From: Triplophysa rosa
Taxonomy: Eukaryota > Chordata > Actinopteri > Cypriniformes > Nemacheilidae
NCBI RefSeq assembly: GCF_024868665.1
Contig: NC_079897.1
Coordinates: 7,237,240-7,301,239, forward strand
Length of the DNA stretch: 64,000 bases
Direction: 5' to 3'
Position 1 is the stretch's first letter, and every line of letters starts with the position of its first letter. The position numbers and the translations under genes were made by a program. This document shows positions 1 through 10,338 of this stretch, one piece after another. The notes beneath the pieces were generated by a model. That model saw only the letters and a list, made by a program, of their open reading frames with translations, searched no databases and had not been told where the DNA came from.

Positions 1-195
1 GGGCGGCTTCCACGACCTTCGTAAAGACTCGTGGAGACAGGGACAGACCGAAGGGGAGGACCCTGTACTGATATGCCCGTCCCTCGAACGCGAACCGTCG
101 GAACGGCCGATGTCAAGGGAGGATCGCGACATGAAGTACGTGTCCTTCAGGTCGACTGCCATGAACCGGTCCTGAAACCTGACGGACGACAAATG
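1..195 (-). mobile_element. DIRS retrotransposon fragment (reverse transcriptase part)
   Basis: Read on the minus strand, this segment encodes the RT stretch GLSLSPRVFTKVVEAA. It is nearly identical to 16648-16820 inside the DIRS compound, so it is the same family in the same orientation. Similarity fades at about 195 and the other side is cut by the window edge, so nothing can be said about its terminal repeats or completeness. It is not an independent gene: the plus-strand ORF over it is an antisense shadow. Confidence 0.8.
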
Positions 196-323
196 TTTCC
201 AAAAGCTCTGATAAAAAGGGACAGAAATATAAATGAGATGATGTAGTGCGTTCTTGTGGCACGAATGCTCGCGTGGCTAATTGCGTCAGTGGGCTAACTG
301 GCGTTGCTGTTTATCAGTGGAAC

Positions 324-589
324 AAGAGCTCGTTCTTTTGACAGCAGCAAGTGTTTAGTACAAGGAAGGTTTGACATAAATTTGGTTTTCCTTGATCGCT
401 GTTTAGGTACGTTACGCCACGTTAAGCTGTTTCCTTATAATGGACTTCTATGGGGGAGAAAATGCTTAACGTGATATTATTCACTTTATCCGCGGAAGAA
501 GAGCTCGTTCTTTAGACAGCAGCAAGTGTTTAATACAAGGAAGGTTTGACAGAAATTTGGTTTTCCTTGATCGCTGTTTAGGTACGTTA
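324..589. repeat. Spaced direct repeat, two ~90-bp copies
   Basis: Positions 324-413 and 499-589 are about 95% identical, both beginning AAGAGCTCGTTCTTT and ending TTTAGGTACGTTA. The 85-bp spacer includes GTTAAGCTG-type sequence resembling the repeat edges. No coding potential is seen. It may be a local tandem duplication or part of an unrecognised transposon that carries the THAP-like remnant next to it. Confidence 0.75.
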
Positions 590-597
590 AGCGTTTT

Positions 598-819
598 TCA
601 CATTAAGCGTTTTAGAATGTCCCACATTTTGTCCACCGAGGCGCATTTACGCGGCTGAAAACGGTGTTGTGAATGAGGCTTTCCACACTGTTTGATCCAC
701 GTCCGGCATTTCTCCCCTTGGGTTTTAGGTTTCGGGAAGGGAAAAAATTCCAGTACCCCGTCCAAACTTTTAGCATACTGGCTAAAAGTACTGGCTAGAT
801 TTACACAATCCATACGCAC
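598..819 (-). pseudogene. Possible THAP-domain-like remnant
   Basis: The 73-residue minus-strand ORF contains FFPFPKPKTQGEKCRTWIKQ. This pattern (aromatic-FPFPK, then KC-x-x-WI-x-x-CG) resembles the middle of fish THAP zinc-finger proteins, many of which derive from P-type transposases. The expected C-terminal cysteine/histidine of a THAP finger is missing and the downstream residues look random. I read it as a decayed transposon or gene fragment. The assignment is from memory of the family and weak. 820-1202 holds nothing recognisable. Confidence 0.3.
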
Positions 820-1202
820 AACACTTCGGCATGTTTCCCTCGCTCGAAAGCTTGACAGACCTCCCGCGCCTAGTTACGGTTGCTAAACCACGATTGGTCT
901 GTGGCGGTTTTCGGGCGTGGCTTAGCGAAGGGTCAATTGGAGCACCAAGACAAAAATTACTTACGTGTATTTTAAGATTATTACGTGTCTGTAGACGATA
1001 GAACTAGTAGCTACATTGCTAGAACATATCGTAGAGAATTCTCTATGAAGGTATTTCAGTAGCAAAACTTGAGAGCATGTAGATTTTAATTTGTGAACTT
1101 GTAAAGTATTTGTACCTGTACACTAAAATCTACACTCACAGCCCCAATGTGAAAACTTGTCAAATAAAAAACTGAAGTTGCACTCGTGGACAAAACTCAC
1201 AA

Positions 1203-1348
1203 ATTTACATTTATGCGTTTGGCAGACGCTTTTATCCAAAGTGACTTACATTGCTTTATCCTATACATAGGCATGTGCAATCCCTGGGATCGAACCCACA
1301 ACCTTGCGTTGTTAACACAATGCTCTTACCACTGAGCTACAGGAAAGC
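1203..1348 (-). repeat. tRNA-derived SINE-like repeat
   Basis: On the minus strand the right-hand end reads like a tRNA head: an A-box-like TAGCTCAGTGGTAAGAG and a B-box GGTTCGATCCC, the two internal RNA polymerase III promoter boxes. The left part is the widespread fish block rich in GGCAGACGCTTTTATCC. The tRNA arms do not pair well enough for a functional tRNA. Related sequence occurs at 49314-49402 and 52455-52500. The 5' head abuts the LINE target-site duplication at 1349. Confidence 0.65.
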
Positions 1349-4300
1349 TAAATCTAAGCTAAAGCTAAATTCTCAAACCAACTCAACTCAACTTTATTTA
1401 GTATAGCGCTTTTACAATTTTCATTGTTACAAAGCAGCTGTACATGAGACATATTGACTATAAGCAAAATAATTAAAGTTGTACCTGCAAAAACAAGAAA
1501 AGGTTGAAAACACAGAAGACAAACATACCCACATACAAAACACTCCACACACACAATATGCACACGTACTAACACACATAGGCATAGAGACACACACACA
1601 CACACGGATGCGCACGCACACACACACAACACACACACACACACACACACACACACGTACGTACACAGACAAGTACTCACACACACACACGCTCAGTGAG
1701 AGCACACATTTAGGATAAAGGAGAGAGAAGCACAGGTCAAATATAACAGACTATAAATTCCTATATGCAATATTAATTAAGTAAAACTTTAAAATTCTAA
1801 AGCAGCCCCCCCGGTCAGGCAGATAGTGCAAAAACAGTATGCAAACGGTGGCGAGGAACCCAAAACTCTAATCGAGAAAAAAAACCTCAGGAGAACCCAG
1901 GCCCAACCAGGGGATTCCAGTTCCCCTCTGGCAAAAGCTGCTGCCTCTGCACAAGCTCCAGAGAACTTGCACAACAAGGCTAAATAAAATAAATAAACTT
2001 AATAATAAAATAAATTATAGTTTAAGATTATCATTAATAATCTAATAGCATTTGAAGTTTTGTGGTGAAGACATGTCAAGAGACCGCGTCCTTCTTTATC
2101 CAGCTCTATCATCTCAGCTCTTGTCAGGTCCCCACTTCCCATTCTCCGCTCTACCATCAGGTCAGGCCATGAACTGCATCCTGCTCGCTGTGGTAACCTT
2201 GGAACAATGAGACAAGACTGGCTGAGAGTAGAGTACTGTTCTGTACTCTTTGATGCAACAAGTACATCAGTTGTGTTTTTGGTTCCGGTTGATCTAACTA
2301 ATGCAGCCTAAACCCTCTGAAGATTTATATTATGGAAGAGTAGTGTATGCAAGATTAAAAAGATGCGTCTTTAGTCTAGATTTAAACTGACAGAGTGTGT
2401 CTGCCTCCCGGACAGTGCAGGGAAGACTATTCCAAAGTTTAGGCGCTAGATAGGAAAAGGATCTACCACCTGCACTTGATTTTGAAATTCTAGGTATTAC
2501 CAACTGACAGGACGCCTGAGAGCGTAATGCACGTGAAGGACTGTAATACAAAAGGAGTTCATTCAAGTACTGAGGAGCTAAACCATGTAAGGCTTTATAG
2601 GTAATAAGCAAGATTTTAAAGTTAACGCGATGCTTTATAGGTAACCAGTGCAAGGTTGACAGAACCGGGCTAATATGTTCATACTTTTTTGTACGTGTAA
2701 GAACTCGAGCTGCCGCGTTTTGGACCAATTGGAGTTTTTGTAATAAGCCTGCAGGGCAACCACCTAACAGTGCATTACAGTAATCTAGTCTTGATGTCAT
2801 GAATGCATGAATTAACTTCTCTGCATCTGAGATTGACAGCATATGACGTAGTTTAGATATATTCTTAAAATGGAAAAACGCAATTTTACAGGTGTTGGCG
2901 ACGTGGCTCTCAAATGACAGATTACTATCGAATAGAACGCCAAGATTCTTTGCTGACGACGAGGGTTTTATGGAACATCCGTCAATAGTTAAACAGTATT
3001 CTTGGTTGTTACTTATAGCAGTTTTCGGTCCAATAAGTAACACTTCCGTTTTGTCCGAGTTCAGTAATAAAAAGTTGTTACTCATCCAGTTTTTTATATC
3101 GACTATGCATTCCATTATTCGATGGAACTGCTGTGTTTCATGAGGCTTCGAGGAAATATAAAGTTGAGTATCATCAGCATAACAGTGAAAGCTAACTCCG
3201 TGTCGCTTTATTATATCTCCTAGAGGTAGCATGTATAATGCGAAGAGCAGAGGCCCTAAGACTGAGCCCTGTGGTACACCGTACTGGACTTGCGATTTGC
3301 GTGACACCTCATTGTTTATTGCTACAAATTGAAAACGGTCGGATAAATAAGATTTAAACCATTTCAAAGCTATTCCCTTAATGCCGACATAATTTTCGAG
3401 TCTATGTAGGAGTGTGCTGTGGTCAATGGTATCGAATGCAGCACTAAGGTCTAGCAGCACCAATAACGAGATACAACCTCGGTCAGACGCCAATAGCAGA
3501 TCATTTGTAACTCTGATCAAAGCAGTCTCTGTACTGTGACATGCTCTAAATCCAGACTGGAATTCTTCATTGATGTCATTCCTTTGGAGGAAGGAGCATA
3601 ATTGAGTTGAAACTACTTTTTCCAGAACTTTAGATATGAAAGGTAGATTCGATATAGGCCTGTAGTTCCTTAGTTCTCTAGGGTCGAGTTGGGGTTTTTT
3701 GACAAGGGGCCTTATAACAGCCACCTTATATGCTTTAGGCACATGTCCTAATGTCAGAGATGAGTTAATAATACCAAGAAGAGGATCTATAATTTCTGGG
3801 AGCATCTCTTTCAGTAGATTTGTAGGTATAGGGTCTAGTATGCATGTTGTTGATTTAGATGATCTAATAATTTTAGACAGCTCATCTTGATCTACGGTAT
3901 AAAATAATTGCATTTTCTCCTTAAGGGCGCTGTAGTTAGTTTGTTCAGCGGGTTTCACTTCTGATTGCATTGTTATAATTTTTTCTCTAATATCTTGGAT
4001 TTTATATGTGAAGTAGTTCATAAATTCATCACTGCTATGCTGATATACAGGATCAGAAGTCACTGACGATTTATTTTTTGTTAATTTAGCCACCGTGTTA
4101 AATAAAAACCTAGGGTTGTGCTGGTTTTCTTCTATTAGTGATGAAAAGTAGGCGGATCTAGAAGTTATTAGGGCTTTCCTGTATTTTCGAATACTATCCT
4201 TCCATGCTGTACGAAATACCTCTAATTTAGTTTTCTTAAAGTTGCGCTCCATTTTTCGGGCCGCTTTCTTTAGAGCCTGAGTGTGTTCATTATACCACGG

Positions 4301-5375
4301 TGTGGGGCTGCCATTTTTAATCTTCTTTAAACGTAGTGGAGCAACTTTGTCTAGCGTTACCGAGAAGGTGGAATTAAAATTTTCAGTGGTAATGTCAAGA
4401 TCTTCAACGTTATTTCTCATGATTTGAGACAATTCGGGCAGATTATCGAGAAACGCATCTTTGGTAGTTGAAGTTATTGTTCTACCATATTTGTAACAAT
4501 GAGTTTTATTTGCAGCCGTAGGCCAGTGAAGCAAACATAATACCAGATAATGATCCGAAATGTCTTCACTCTGCTGAAGGATTTTAACGTCGTCCACATT
4601 TATACCGTAAGACAGTATTAAATCTAAAGTATGATTACGAAGGTGAGTGGGTCCTGACACATGTTGACTAATGCCCATGGAGTTAAGAGTGTCTTTGAAA
4701 GCCATTCCTAAGGCATCTGTAACGTTATCTACGTGGATGTTAAAGTCACCAACGACAAGGAGTCTATCTGCGGCCAGTACTAGTTCTGATAAGAACCCAC
4801 CAAATTCTTTAATAAAATCTGTGTGGTGCCCTGGAGGCCTATATACAATAGCTAGAATCAATTTAAAAAGTGTTTTATCTTTAGTATTAGGTGTTGAAAC
4901 ATGAAGAACCATGACTTCAAAAGAATTATATTTAGAGTTCGACTTCTGGGAAATGCTAAGAGAGTTATTGTAAAGTGCTGCGACACCTCCCCCTCTGCCT
5001 TTTAGACGAGGCTCGTGTTTATAATAATAATCTTGGGGGACAGATTCATTTAAAGCAATATAATCATCTGGTTTTAGCCATGTTTCTGTCAAACAGAGCA
5101 TGTCTATTTTATGATCTGTTATCATATCGTTAACAAAAAGTGCTTTATTAGAGAGAGATCTAATATTTAGCAATCCGAGTCGTAACAGTTGATTATCTGT
5201 ATTTTGTTCATGTTTAGTTTGTTTAACGTTTATTAAATTACTTTCAAGAGGTTTACGCATTCTTTTATGTTTGCTAATCCGGGGGACAGACACAGTCTCT
5301 ATTTTGTGATGTTTGGGAGAACGGATTACTACATGTTGTACATTTTGTGTATTTAAATCTAAGCTAAAGCTAAAT
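1349..5375 (-). mobile_element. L2-type (CR1/L2) non-LTR retrotransposon with 22-bp target-site duplication
   Basis: Identical 22-bp direct repeats lie at 1349-1370 and 5354-5375 (beginning TAAATCTAAG, ending GCTAAAT), so the inserted DNA is 1371-5353. On the minus strand its 3' end is AATAAAGTTGAGTTGAGTTG, a short tandem tail typical of fish L2-type LINEs. The order is: possible 5' truncation at 5353, a long endonuclease-RT ORF, then a 3' UTR of about 960 bp that includes a (CA)n tract. Perfect duplications and an uninterrupted ORF point to a fairly recent insertion. The clade call rests on motifs and the tail; CR1 or Rex1 relatives are the alternative. Confidence 0.85.
1590..1690. repeat. 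(CA)n microsatellite
   Basis: An interrupted CA dinucleotide run with a few CG and GTAC interruptions. It lies in the 3' UTR part of the L2-type LINE, so it was probably carried by the element or expanded after insertion. Histidine/threonine-rich or cysteine/valine-rich reading frames across it are products of the repeat, not genes. Confidence 0.95.
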
Positions 5376-5389
5376 GTGTAAACTGGCAT
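2330..5389 (-). CDS. LINE ORF2-like endonuclease-reverse transcriptase
   Basis: This open frame of 1,019 codons encodes the enzyme that nicks the target and primes reverse transcription. An apurinic-type endonuclease occupies about residues 68-285: N75 (LNIRSL), E102 (TETWL), D215/N217 (GDFN), D256 (TLDLIL) and D279-H280 (SDHYLV). The RT occupies about 515-810: YRPISN at 576, LDLSAAFD with D647, PQGSVLGP at 706 and YADD at 737-740. All key residues are present and there is no stop or frameshift. The first 12 codons lie in flanking DNA and the target duplication, so the upstream ATG is accidental. The first in-element Met is residue 44 (near 5260), a more plausible start if the copy is full length. 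Confidence 0.85.
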   Translation of the reverse strand: MPVYTFSFSLDLNTQNVQHVVIRSPKHHKIETVSVPRISKHKRMRKPLESNLINVKQTKHEQNTDNQLLRLGLLNIRSLSNKALFVNDMITDHKIDMLCLTETWLKPDDYIALNESVPQDYYYKHEPRLKGRGGGVAALYNNSLSISQKSNSKYNSFEVMVLHVSTPNTKDKTLFKLILAIVYRPPGHHTDFIKEFGGFLSELVLAADRLLVVGDFNIHVDNVTDALGMAFKDTLNSMGISQHVSGPTHLRNHTLDLILSYGINVDDVKILQQSEDISDHYLVLCLLHWPTAANKTHCYKYGRTITSTTKDAFLDNLPELSQIMRNNVEDLDITTENFNSTFSVTLDKVAPLRLKKIKNGSPTPWYNEHTQALKKAARKMERNFKKTKLEVFRTAWKDSIRKYRKALITSRSAYFSSLIEENQHNPRFLFNTVAKLTKNKSSVTSDPVYQHSSDEFMNYFTYKIQDIREKIITMQSEVKPAEQTNYSALKEKMQLFYTVDQDELSKIIRSSKSTTCILDPIPTNLLKEMLPEIIDPLLGIINSSLTLGHVPKAYKVAVIRPLVKKPQLDPRELRNYRPISNLPFISKVLEKVVSTQLCSFLQRNDINEEFQSGFRACHSTETALIRVTNDLLLASDRGCISLLVLLDLSAAFDTIDHSTLLHRLENYVGIKGIALKWFKSYLSDRFQFVAINNEVSRKSQVQYGVPQGSVLGPLLFALYMLPLGDIIKRHGVSFHCYADDTQLYISSKPHETQQFHRIMECIVDIKNWMSNNFLLLNSDKTEVLLIGPKTAISNNQEYCLTIDGCSIKPSSSAKNLGVLFDSNLSFESHVANTCKIAFFHFKNISKLRHMLSISDAEKLIHAFMTSRLDYCNALLGGCPAGLLQKLQLVQNAAARVLTRTKKYEHISPVLSTLHWLPIKHRVNFKILLITYKALHGLAPQYLNELLLYYSPSRALRSQASCQLVIPRISKSSAGGRSFSYLAPKLWNSLPCTVREADTLCQFKSRLKTHLFNLAYTTLP

Positions 5390-6757
5390 TTACAAACATT
5401 GGCAGATACAAATGCATAGCACATATTTACACGTTTTCCTAGATTCAGATTTGAATTTCAACCACAAACAGGCATCCACAACCTCTCAAATCTGTCAATG
5501 GAGTTTCAAATCTTCCCGCCTTGACTTTTGCTACTACTTTCGCGATAAACCGTTGCAAAACTAACTTGTGCACTTGAAAGCTCAGAGGCGAGAGAAAGAA
5601 CGGCATTTGATGACGTCACGCGGCTGAGCCACACCGCCCCCTGATGGCGGGAAAAATCACAATGAAAGGATCTAGCAAATAATAGTTTAAATAATGTTTA
5701 AATAAAACAGTTTTCAACTAAAGCGAAACCATCACGCGTATGTATACTATCATGTAACTATTCCATGACTTATACTATCTTGTATATATATAATTTCGTA
5801 ATGTATTTTAATGATATCATTCTGTATACTATCGATAATCCGTTGTGTACTATGGTTTGTTTTAAAATATAATGACAGGCTGACTACATTTTCCGTTATG
5901 TATACTAAAATGTTCATTGATATACTATATAAAAATGTACATTTACACAGTTCAACATTATGATTCTATAGCCTAACCCTTGATAATTATTATTGCTTTA
6001 GTTATAATGTTACCTATATTATATTAATATTTAAAAAAAAACATGTTCCTGGTAGTATAATATAAATGTAAATTAAATTCAGTGAGCAATGTATTATTGA
6101 CCATTATTGCACTTTTAAGCTATTTCTACTTTTTTATATTTTTTTGTTATTTTCAATATGTAAAGACATTGAAAATGAACGGAAATTGTATGCAGGACTG
6201 TGCAATGCCACCATATACAGTATTGGGGTTGTGGGTTTACCTGGAAGTTCTTTTTTCTCATGGAAGGTTTGGATTTTTAACAGATGAGCTTAAACATATT
6301 TAATCAATATTTAGTGTACAATTATTTTCTCATGTGATAATTACTAGCCACAGGATAATGCATCCAGTCGGTTGTTATTGCCGAATAAACCCCTTCAGTG
6401 TTAGAACTGATTCTGATCATTCTGATATAGGAGCCTTGCATAATGACAGGCTGACTGTACATTTTCTGTTTTTAATTTGGATCATTATCGTCAGTGAACT
6501 TGCTTCAGCTAAGTTAGGTTGTTACTTAGGTTGCTAATTTATACATCACCCTTATCAGATTCAAGATCTTTATTGTCATACAGTAAAAAATATATATTTT
6601 GCAGATGGGGTAGAAAAGCAATAAATATATAATAAAGGACAAACATAGAACAAAGATATACTGCAGTAAATATAAAAGAGAATAAAATATAAAAGTTTAT
6701 TTATAGTAAAAAAGTTGCCGTAAGTAGTATTTTTGTTAAGGAAAATGCATTTATTGA
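5376..6757. other. AT-rich grik2 intron, no gene seen
   Basis: AT-rich sequence with a GC-richer patch at 5510-5650 that contains TGACGTCA. The rest is poly-A/T and TATA-rich. A TCAAGATCTTTATTGTCATA string near 6563 resembles the reverse complement of a fish LINE 3' end but is too short to assign. No splice-bordered exon was found on either strand. Confidence 0.6.
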
Positions 6758-7004
6758 TTAAATCCCGGTTTCACAGACAAGGCTTAAAGCTAGTCTCAGA
6801 CTAAAAGGAATGTGTGACCTGTCTTAACTGAATATAACTTGCCCAGAAATATCTTAAAATATATCAGTGCCATTGTTTTGTCTCAAGATGCACACCAGTA
6901 ATGTATTCTTATAAGGCATTTTCATAAAAGCTTCATAAATATCTTAATTCAACTAAGGCATAGTCCTGGCTTAAACTAAACCGTGTCTGTGAAACCGGGC
7001 CTTA
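6758..7004. mobile_element. Harbinger-like MITE with TTA duplications
   Basis: The 241-bp element 6761-7001 has inverted ends: CCCGGTTTCACAGACA on the left matches the complement of TGTCTGTGAAACCGGG on the right, and the similarity continues inward through an AAGCTTAA-like stretch. TTA lies directly outside each end (6758-6760 and 7002-7004), as expected for PIF/Harbinger-type insertion. There is no coding capacity, so it would need a transposase from elsewhere. The two outermost left bases have drifted. Confidence 0.75.
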
Positions 7005-7019
7005 GAGTTTCATCTTAAA

Positions 7020-7240
7020 TGAAATGTTGTATTAGTGATTTAAAGGCGCAGTTCTTGAAAATCAGTGGCCACTAGCATTGTATTATAGTTTTGCAATGAA
7101 TCTCTGAGTCATTTGCTCACCCCTCCCTTTTGAAGTACGACGGTGGCCGCAACAGTAAAAAAAAGATGTCGTCTACTGAGACAGCGGATAGCACTGATTC
7201 AAGCAACAATGTTTTTTTACAAAGGTAAGGCAATATATTA
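7020..7240 (+). repeat. Interspersed repeat fragment with exon-like segment
   Basis: The CTCACCCCTCCCTTTTGAAG and GACGGTGGCCGC blocks look like a widespread teleost repeat (from memory). Inside, an ATG at 7167 opens a short frame, MSSTETADSTDSSNN..., ending at a good splice donor (AAAG, GTAAGG) near 7227. This could be the first exon of an unidentified transposon gene or chance. No continuation was recognised downstream. Confidence 0.35.
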
Positions 7241-9153
7241 ACGTAATTAATCATTTAACATGTATTCTATTGCGAAAGTTACTGTTACAATTCTATAATT
7301 AGATATATTTCTTGCATGCTATCTAGTACACGCTGAGAGTAGAGAAGTAACTAAAGTTAGCTAATCGTAAATAGCAACGCTGTTCAAAGCGTTTGATCTG
7401 ACAGCGACATAGGCAGTTAGGTGTAAGTTAGTAGACGTTTGTCTCCCCCTTTGTAAAGTCAGGAACAACCGGAGTACGTACCGCAGGGACGGAAAATCAT
7501 TATTATTCGGAGGTTATATGGCCATTTGTATAAAATACTAACGTTACTGTTTCAACAAAACAGTTGTTGAAAATGTTGAATTATTTTACTAGTCTAGCAG
7601 AAAACAGGCAACTTTGGCGTCGCCTTGAAAACATTTGTCTTTCAACAGTGCCTTCCATCTGGTAATAGCTACACCAATGTTTATGTCTCTAATTCGTCTG
7701 GCAGCATCACGTGTGTGCTTCTTTGACGACGGAGATTATACACACCTGTCTGGGATACTAACACACCTGTCTGTACTGTGTTACTTTCGTGCTGGAGGCA
7801 GTGTAAGGGGAGAGATTACGCACAAATATACATAAACATTGCCAAAGTGGAGATCCGCCCTTACGAAATTTAACCTTGGTTTCTAATTCATCCGGATGCT
7901 GCAGTTTGGGCTGTGACAGATCCACTGTAACTCGATTCCTGAAGTTACAGAAACATTGCGCCACAAAAACAGTTTCTGAATGATTATGATAAGATATTGA
8001 CTAAGACAACAAATACTGAATGTGTTTATGATGAAAACGTGTATGTGCAAGCGATTTAATGCTTTTATCATCTCTGCAGTCGTACGTGTTTTCAACACCT
8101 CAAAACAACACAGGTAACGAGCGATGCTGGCTCCGAATTCACTCAATGACACTGTACCGGGGAGGGGGCGTGGTCAGCTCGAAATGCATTTTCAAGTCCA
8201 CATTGAATTTTGCAACACCCAACGCGCTGTGTGTAAATGAAAATGCAATCCCAAATGTTCGACCTGTTAATACTAATGCATTTAGGGAAAATAACATTCG
8301 AATTTTCATTTTGCTACAGTTTTGCTTGACTATCTTAAACATATATAATCAATCCGGGGAATGCATTTTCATTTTAATTAAAGTTTAAATTTAAATTGTA
8401 AAGTTTAATTTTCATTTTCATTTAAACTTAAAGAGCGTTAAAAATACCCATTTAAACTGTAGGAACTGACAAATATAACTTAATGTTGCACATATGTTAT
8501 TTAAAATGTATTCATTAGAAATGTGACTATATTTCTATTTTAAATCATTGCATCATTTGGCAGCAATTAGTTCATTATCAGAATGATTGGTGCAAAATAA
8601 AGGAATTTTAGATCCAGTAAAACCATTTGGAACATTTCTGCCGGGTTTCAACTTTTTTTGTGGATTTTGTTTTGTTTTTGTCATTAGAAATAATCAGTGA
8701 GAGTTATCAGAAAATCTATTTTTGTGTTAGCACATGGGGTGGATCGAAATAGTTGTTTGGTGAGATATTTCATTACATTGCCATGATCATCCTTTTACTG
8801 TGGCATTTCTGTAAATATTTGTACATGATTTTCTTTGCATAAAAGGACATAGGTTTTGCACATATTCTCAGATTTTTCAACTAAACAATAACACAATACC
8901 TCCGATTTTAACCTCCCAAAATGATTAGACAAGATATGATAAATAGACTTTATTAAAGTGCAAATTCTTAAAAGACTAGATTGTTTAAACTACTCTGTCC
9001 AAATACATTTTACATCTCTTAACTATTACCAAACTTATAAAGAAATATTACATACTTAACTTGATTCCTTATATAATTTGTCTACAGAAATTATTACCAA
9101 AATATAGTTTTCTTGGTTTCATCAATAGCCACATCTAAGAAGATGACAAGAAC
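7241..9153. other. Intron sequence, nothing recognised
   Basis: AT-rich sequence without a convincing exon, repeat border or RNA gene. Around 8160-8400 several copies of an AATGCATTTTCATTTT-like word occur in both orientations. This may be a decayed palindromic element, but no ends could be drawn. Confidence 0.5.
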
Positions 9154-9663
9154 TGTCATGGTTGGTGGCCAAGAGAGAGAACCCAAACGCATGCAGCGGA
9201 ATAAAAAACTCAAAACTTTAATAATTCAAAATAAAGACCCATGATGGGGAAACTAGAACAGAACAAACAAACTACAAACAAGGTGCAAAAACAAAACTTC
9301 CTACGAGGGGGCAAAAAACTGAGAAACAGGATAAACACAACAGGAACAAGGCAAGGTAAACTGTAGGAAAGCCCGGTATGTGACAAGACGAAGTAGACAT
9401 AGCAAAACGCAACAGCACAGGACATTAAATAGGGAAACTAACCAGGGAAGATAACAATGGGCAGGTGTGGGTAATGAAACAACGACGGGAAGCTAAACGA
9501 GGAAACGAGGGGGCGGGGTCAAGAGACGAGACCGGAGAGAGCGCATGGCATGCCAAAACAAAACAAACAAAGCCATGTCTCTCTCCACACTAAACATGTG
9601 GGTCTGTCATGATCCTGCCACAAAATTTAGAAAAACATGACCAAAAGAGGCAGAATCATGACA
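9154..9663 (-). mobile_element. Solo LTR of an LTR retrotransposon (minus)
   Basis: The 510-bp unit begins and ends TGTCATG...CATGACA, with the TG...CA termini of an LTR. It is flanked by AGAAC at 9149-9153 and 9664-9668. On the minus strand it shares many blocks with the plus-strand copy at 11909-12488 (GTGGCAGGATC, TTTTTGCCCCC-CG-GGAAGT, a terminal GCATG-GTTTGGGTTCT block). A TATTTAA box near 9428 and an ATTAAAG polyadenylation-like signal near 9218 fit LTR promoter and R/U5 order. No internal genes are left, consistent with LTR-LTR recombination. The superfamily cannot be fixed from the LTR alone. Confidence 0.7.
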
Positions 9664-10224
9664 AGAACAAAGCTGCTATCCTGATTGGTGGTAAGAGACC
9701 GGAATGGATGGAAGAGCCTCAAAGCACAAACTCTGAGTGATCCGTCACTCAGTGTGATCTGACACTAGTAAGCTGCCTTTGGCTGAAAAATATCACAGAA
9801 GTTTGAGAAAAGAAGGTAAAGGGAGAAATAACAAAGGTTTATTTTTTGATGAATATTTTTCAGCATCTGGTGTTTTAGGGGATGATATCACAGCAGTGTA
9901 TGGGAATGTTTCAAATACTATAGGATACAAAGAATGCATGCACACAACCAACAACTGTATTACAGCGAGTAGCGATGCTATATTCAGTTGTGTTTCTACC
10001 AAGAAGAGACATGTGACCCAATTTTGAGTCTCAACCCACCAGTTTATAACCCATGCTCTTCAGTATAATTTTACAAATGATGGGTCTATTTATTTATTTT
10101 TCATTGATTTTGATAAATTCACATACAGTTACATTTAATCGTTGAAATACTATGCATGCAAACTTGCAGACATTATCACTAATGATCAAAGTTCAGCAAG
10201 AAGATGCTTTTGATTTTTATTTAC
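9664..10224. other. grik2 intron downstream of the 114-bp exon
   Basis: Unremarkable intron sequence between the solo LTR and the exon at 10225. A short ORF at 9779-10027 has no recognisable domain. The next expected receptor exon (start of ligand-binding segment S1) is not visible between here and position 1, so it lies outside the window. Confidence 0.5.
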
Positions 10225-10338
10225 CAGTATAGTGGACACCACCAGAGATCTGTTGGAGAGAGAGTCTGTTACATTCGCTGTTTTCCCCTTCTGGTTTTCC
10301 GTCATGTTCAAACCACTCACATGATCCCATGTGCCAAT
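10225..10338 (-). CDS. grik2: grik2 exon, end of amino-terminal domain and linker into S1
   Basis: This exon encodes 38 residues starting [19 protein letters not shown] and ending [13 protein letters not shown]. The minus strand shows an acceptor TTTTTTTTGCAG before ATTGGC and a donor GTAAAT after CTG, both phase 0. In kainate-receptor subunits this segment joins the amino-terminal domain to the first half of the glutamate-binding domain on the outside of the cell. N-glycosylation sequons NMT, NVT and NRS are visible. The wording is closer to GluK2 than to GluK1 (GVWNSN) or GluK3 (GVWSPA). Exon length and phase match the known kainate-receptor gene structure. Confidence 0.93.

Noticed and set aside
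31..246. Plus-strand ORF METGTDRRGGP...
   Set aside because: It is antisense to a DIRS RT fragment; the same shadow frame occurs at 16677-16865.
1280..1348. Possible tRNA gene on the minus strand
   Set aside because: A- and B-boxes are present but the acceptor and anticodon arms do not pair and the block continues into a known-looking SINE body.
1354..1718. Cys/Val-rich and His/Thr-rich ORFs over the CA repeat
   Set aside because: They are translations of a dinucleotide repeat.
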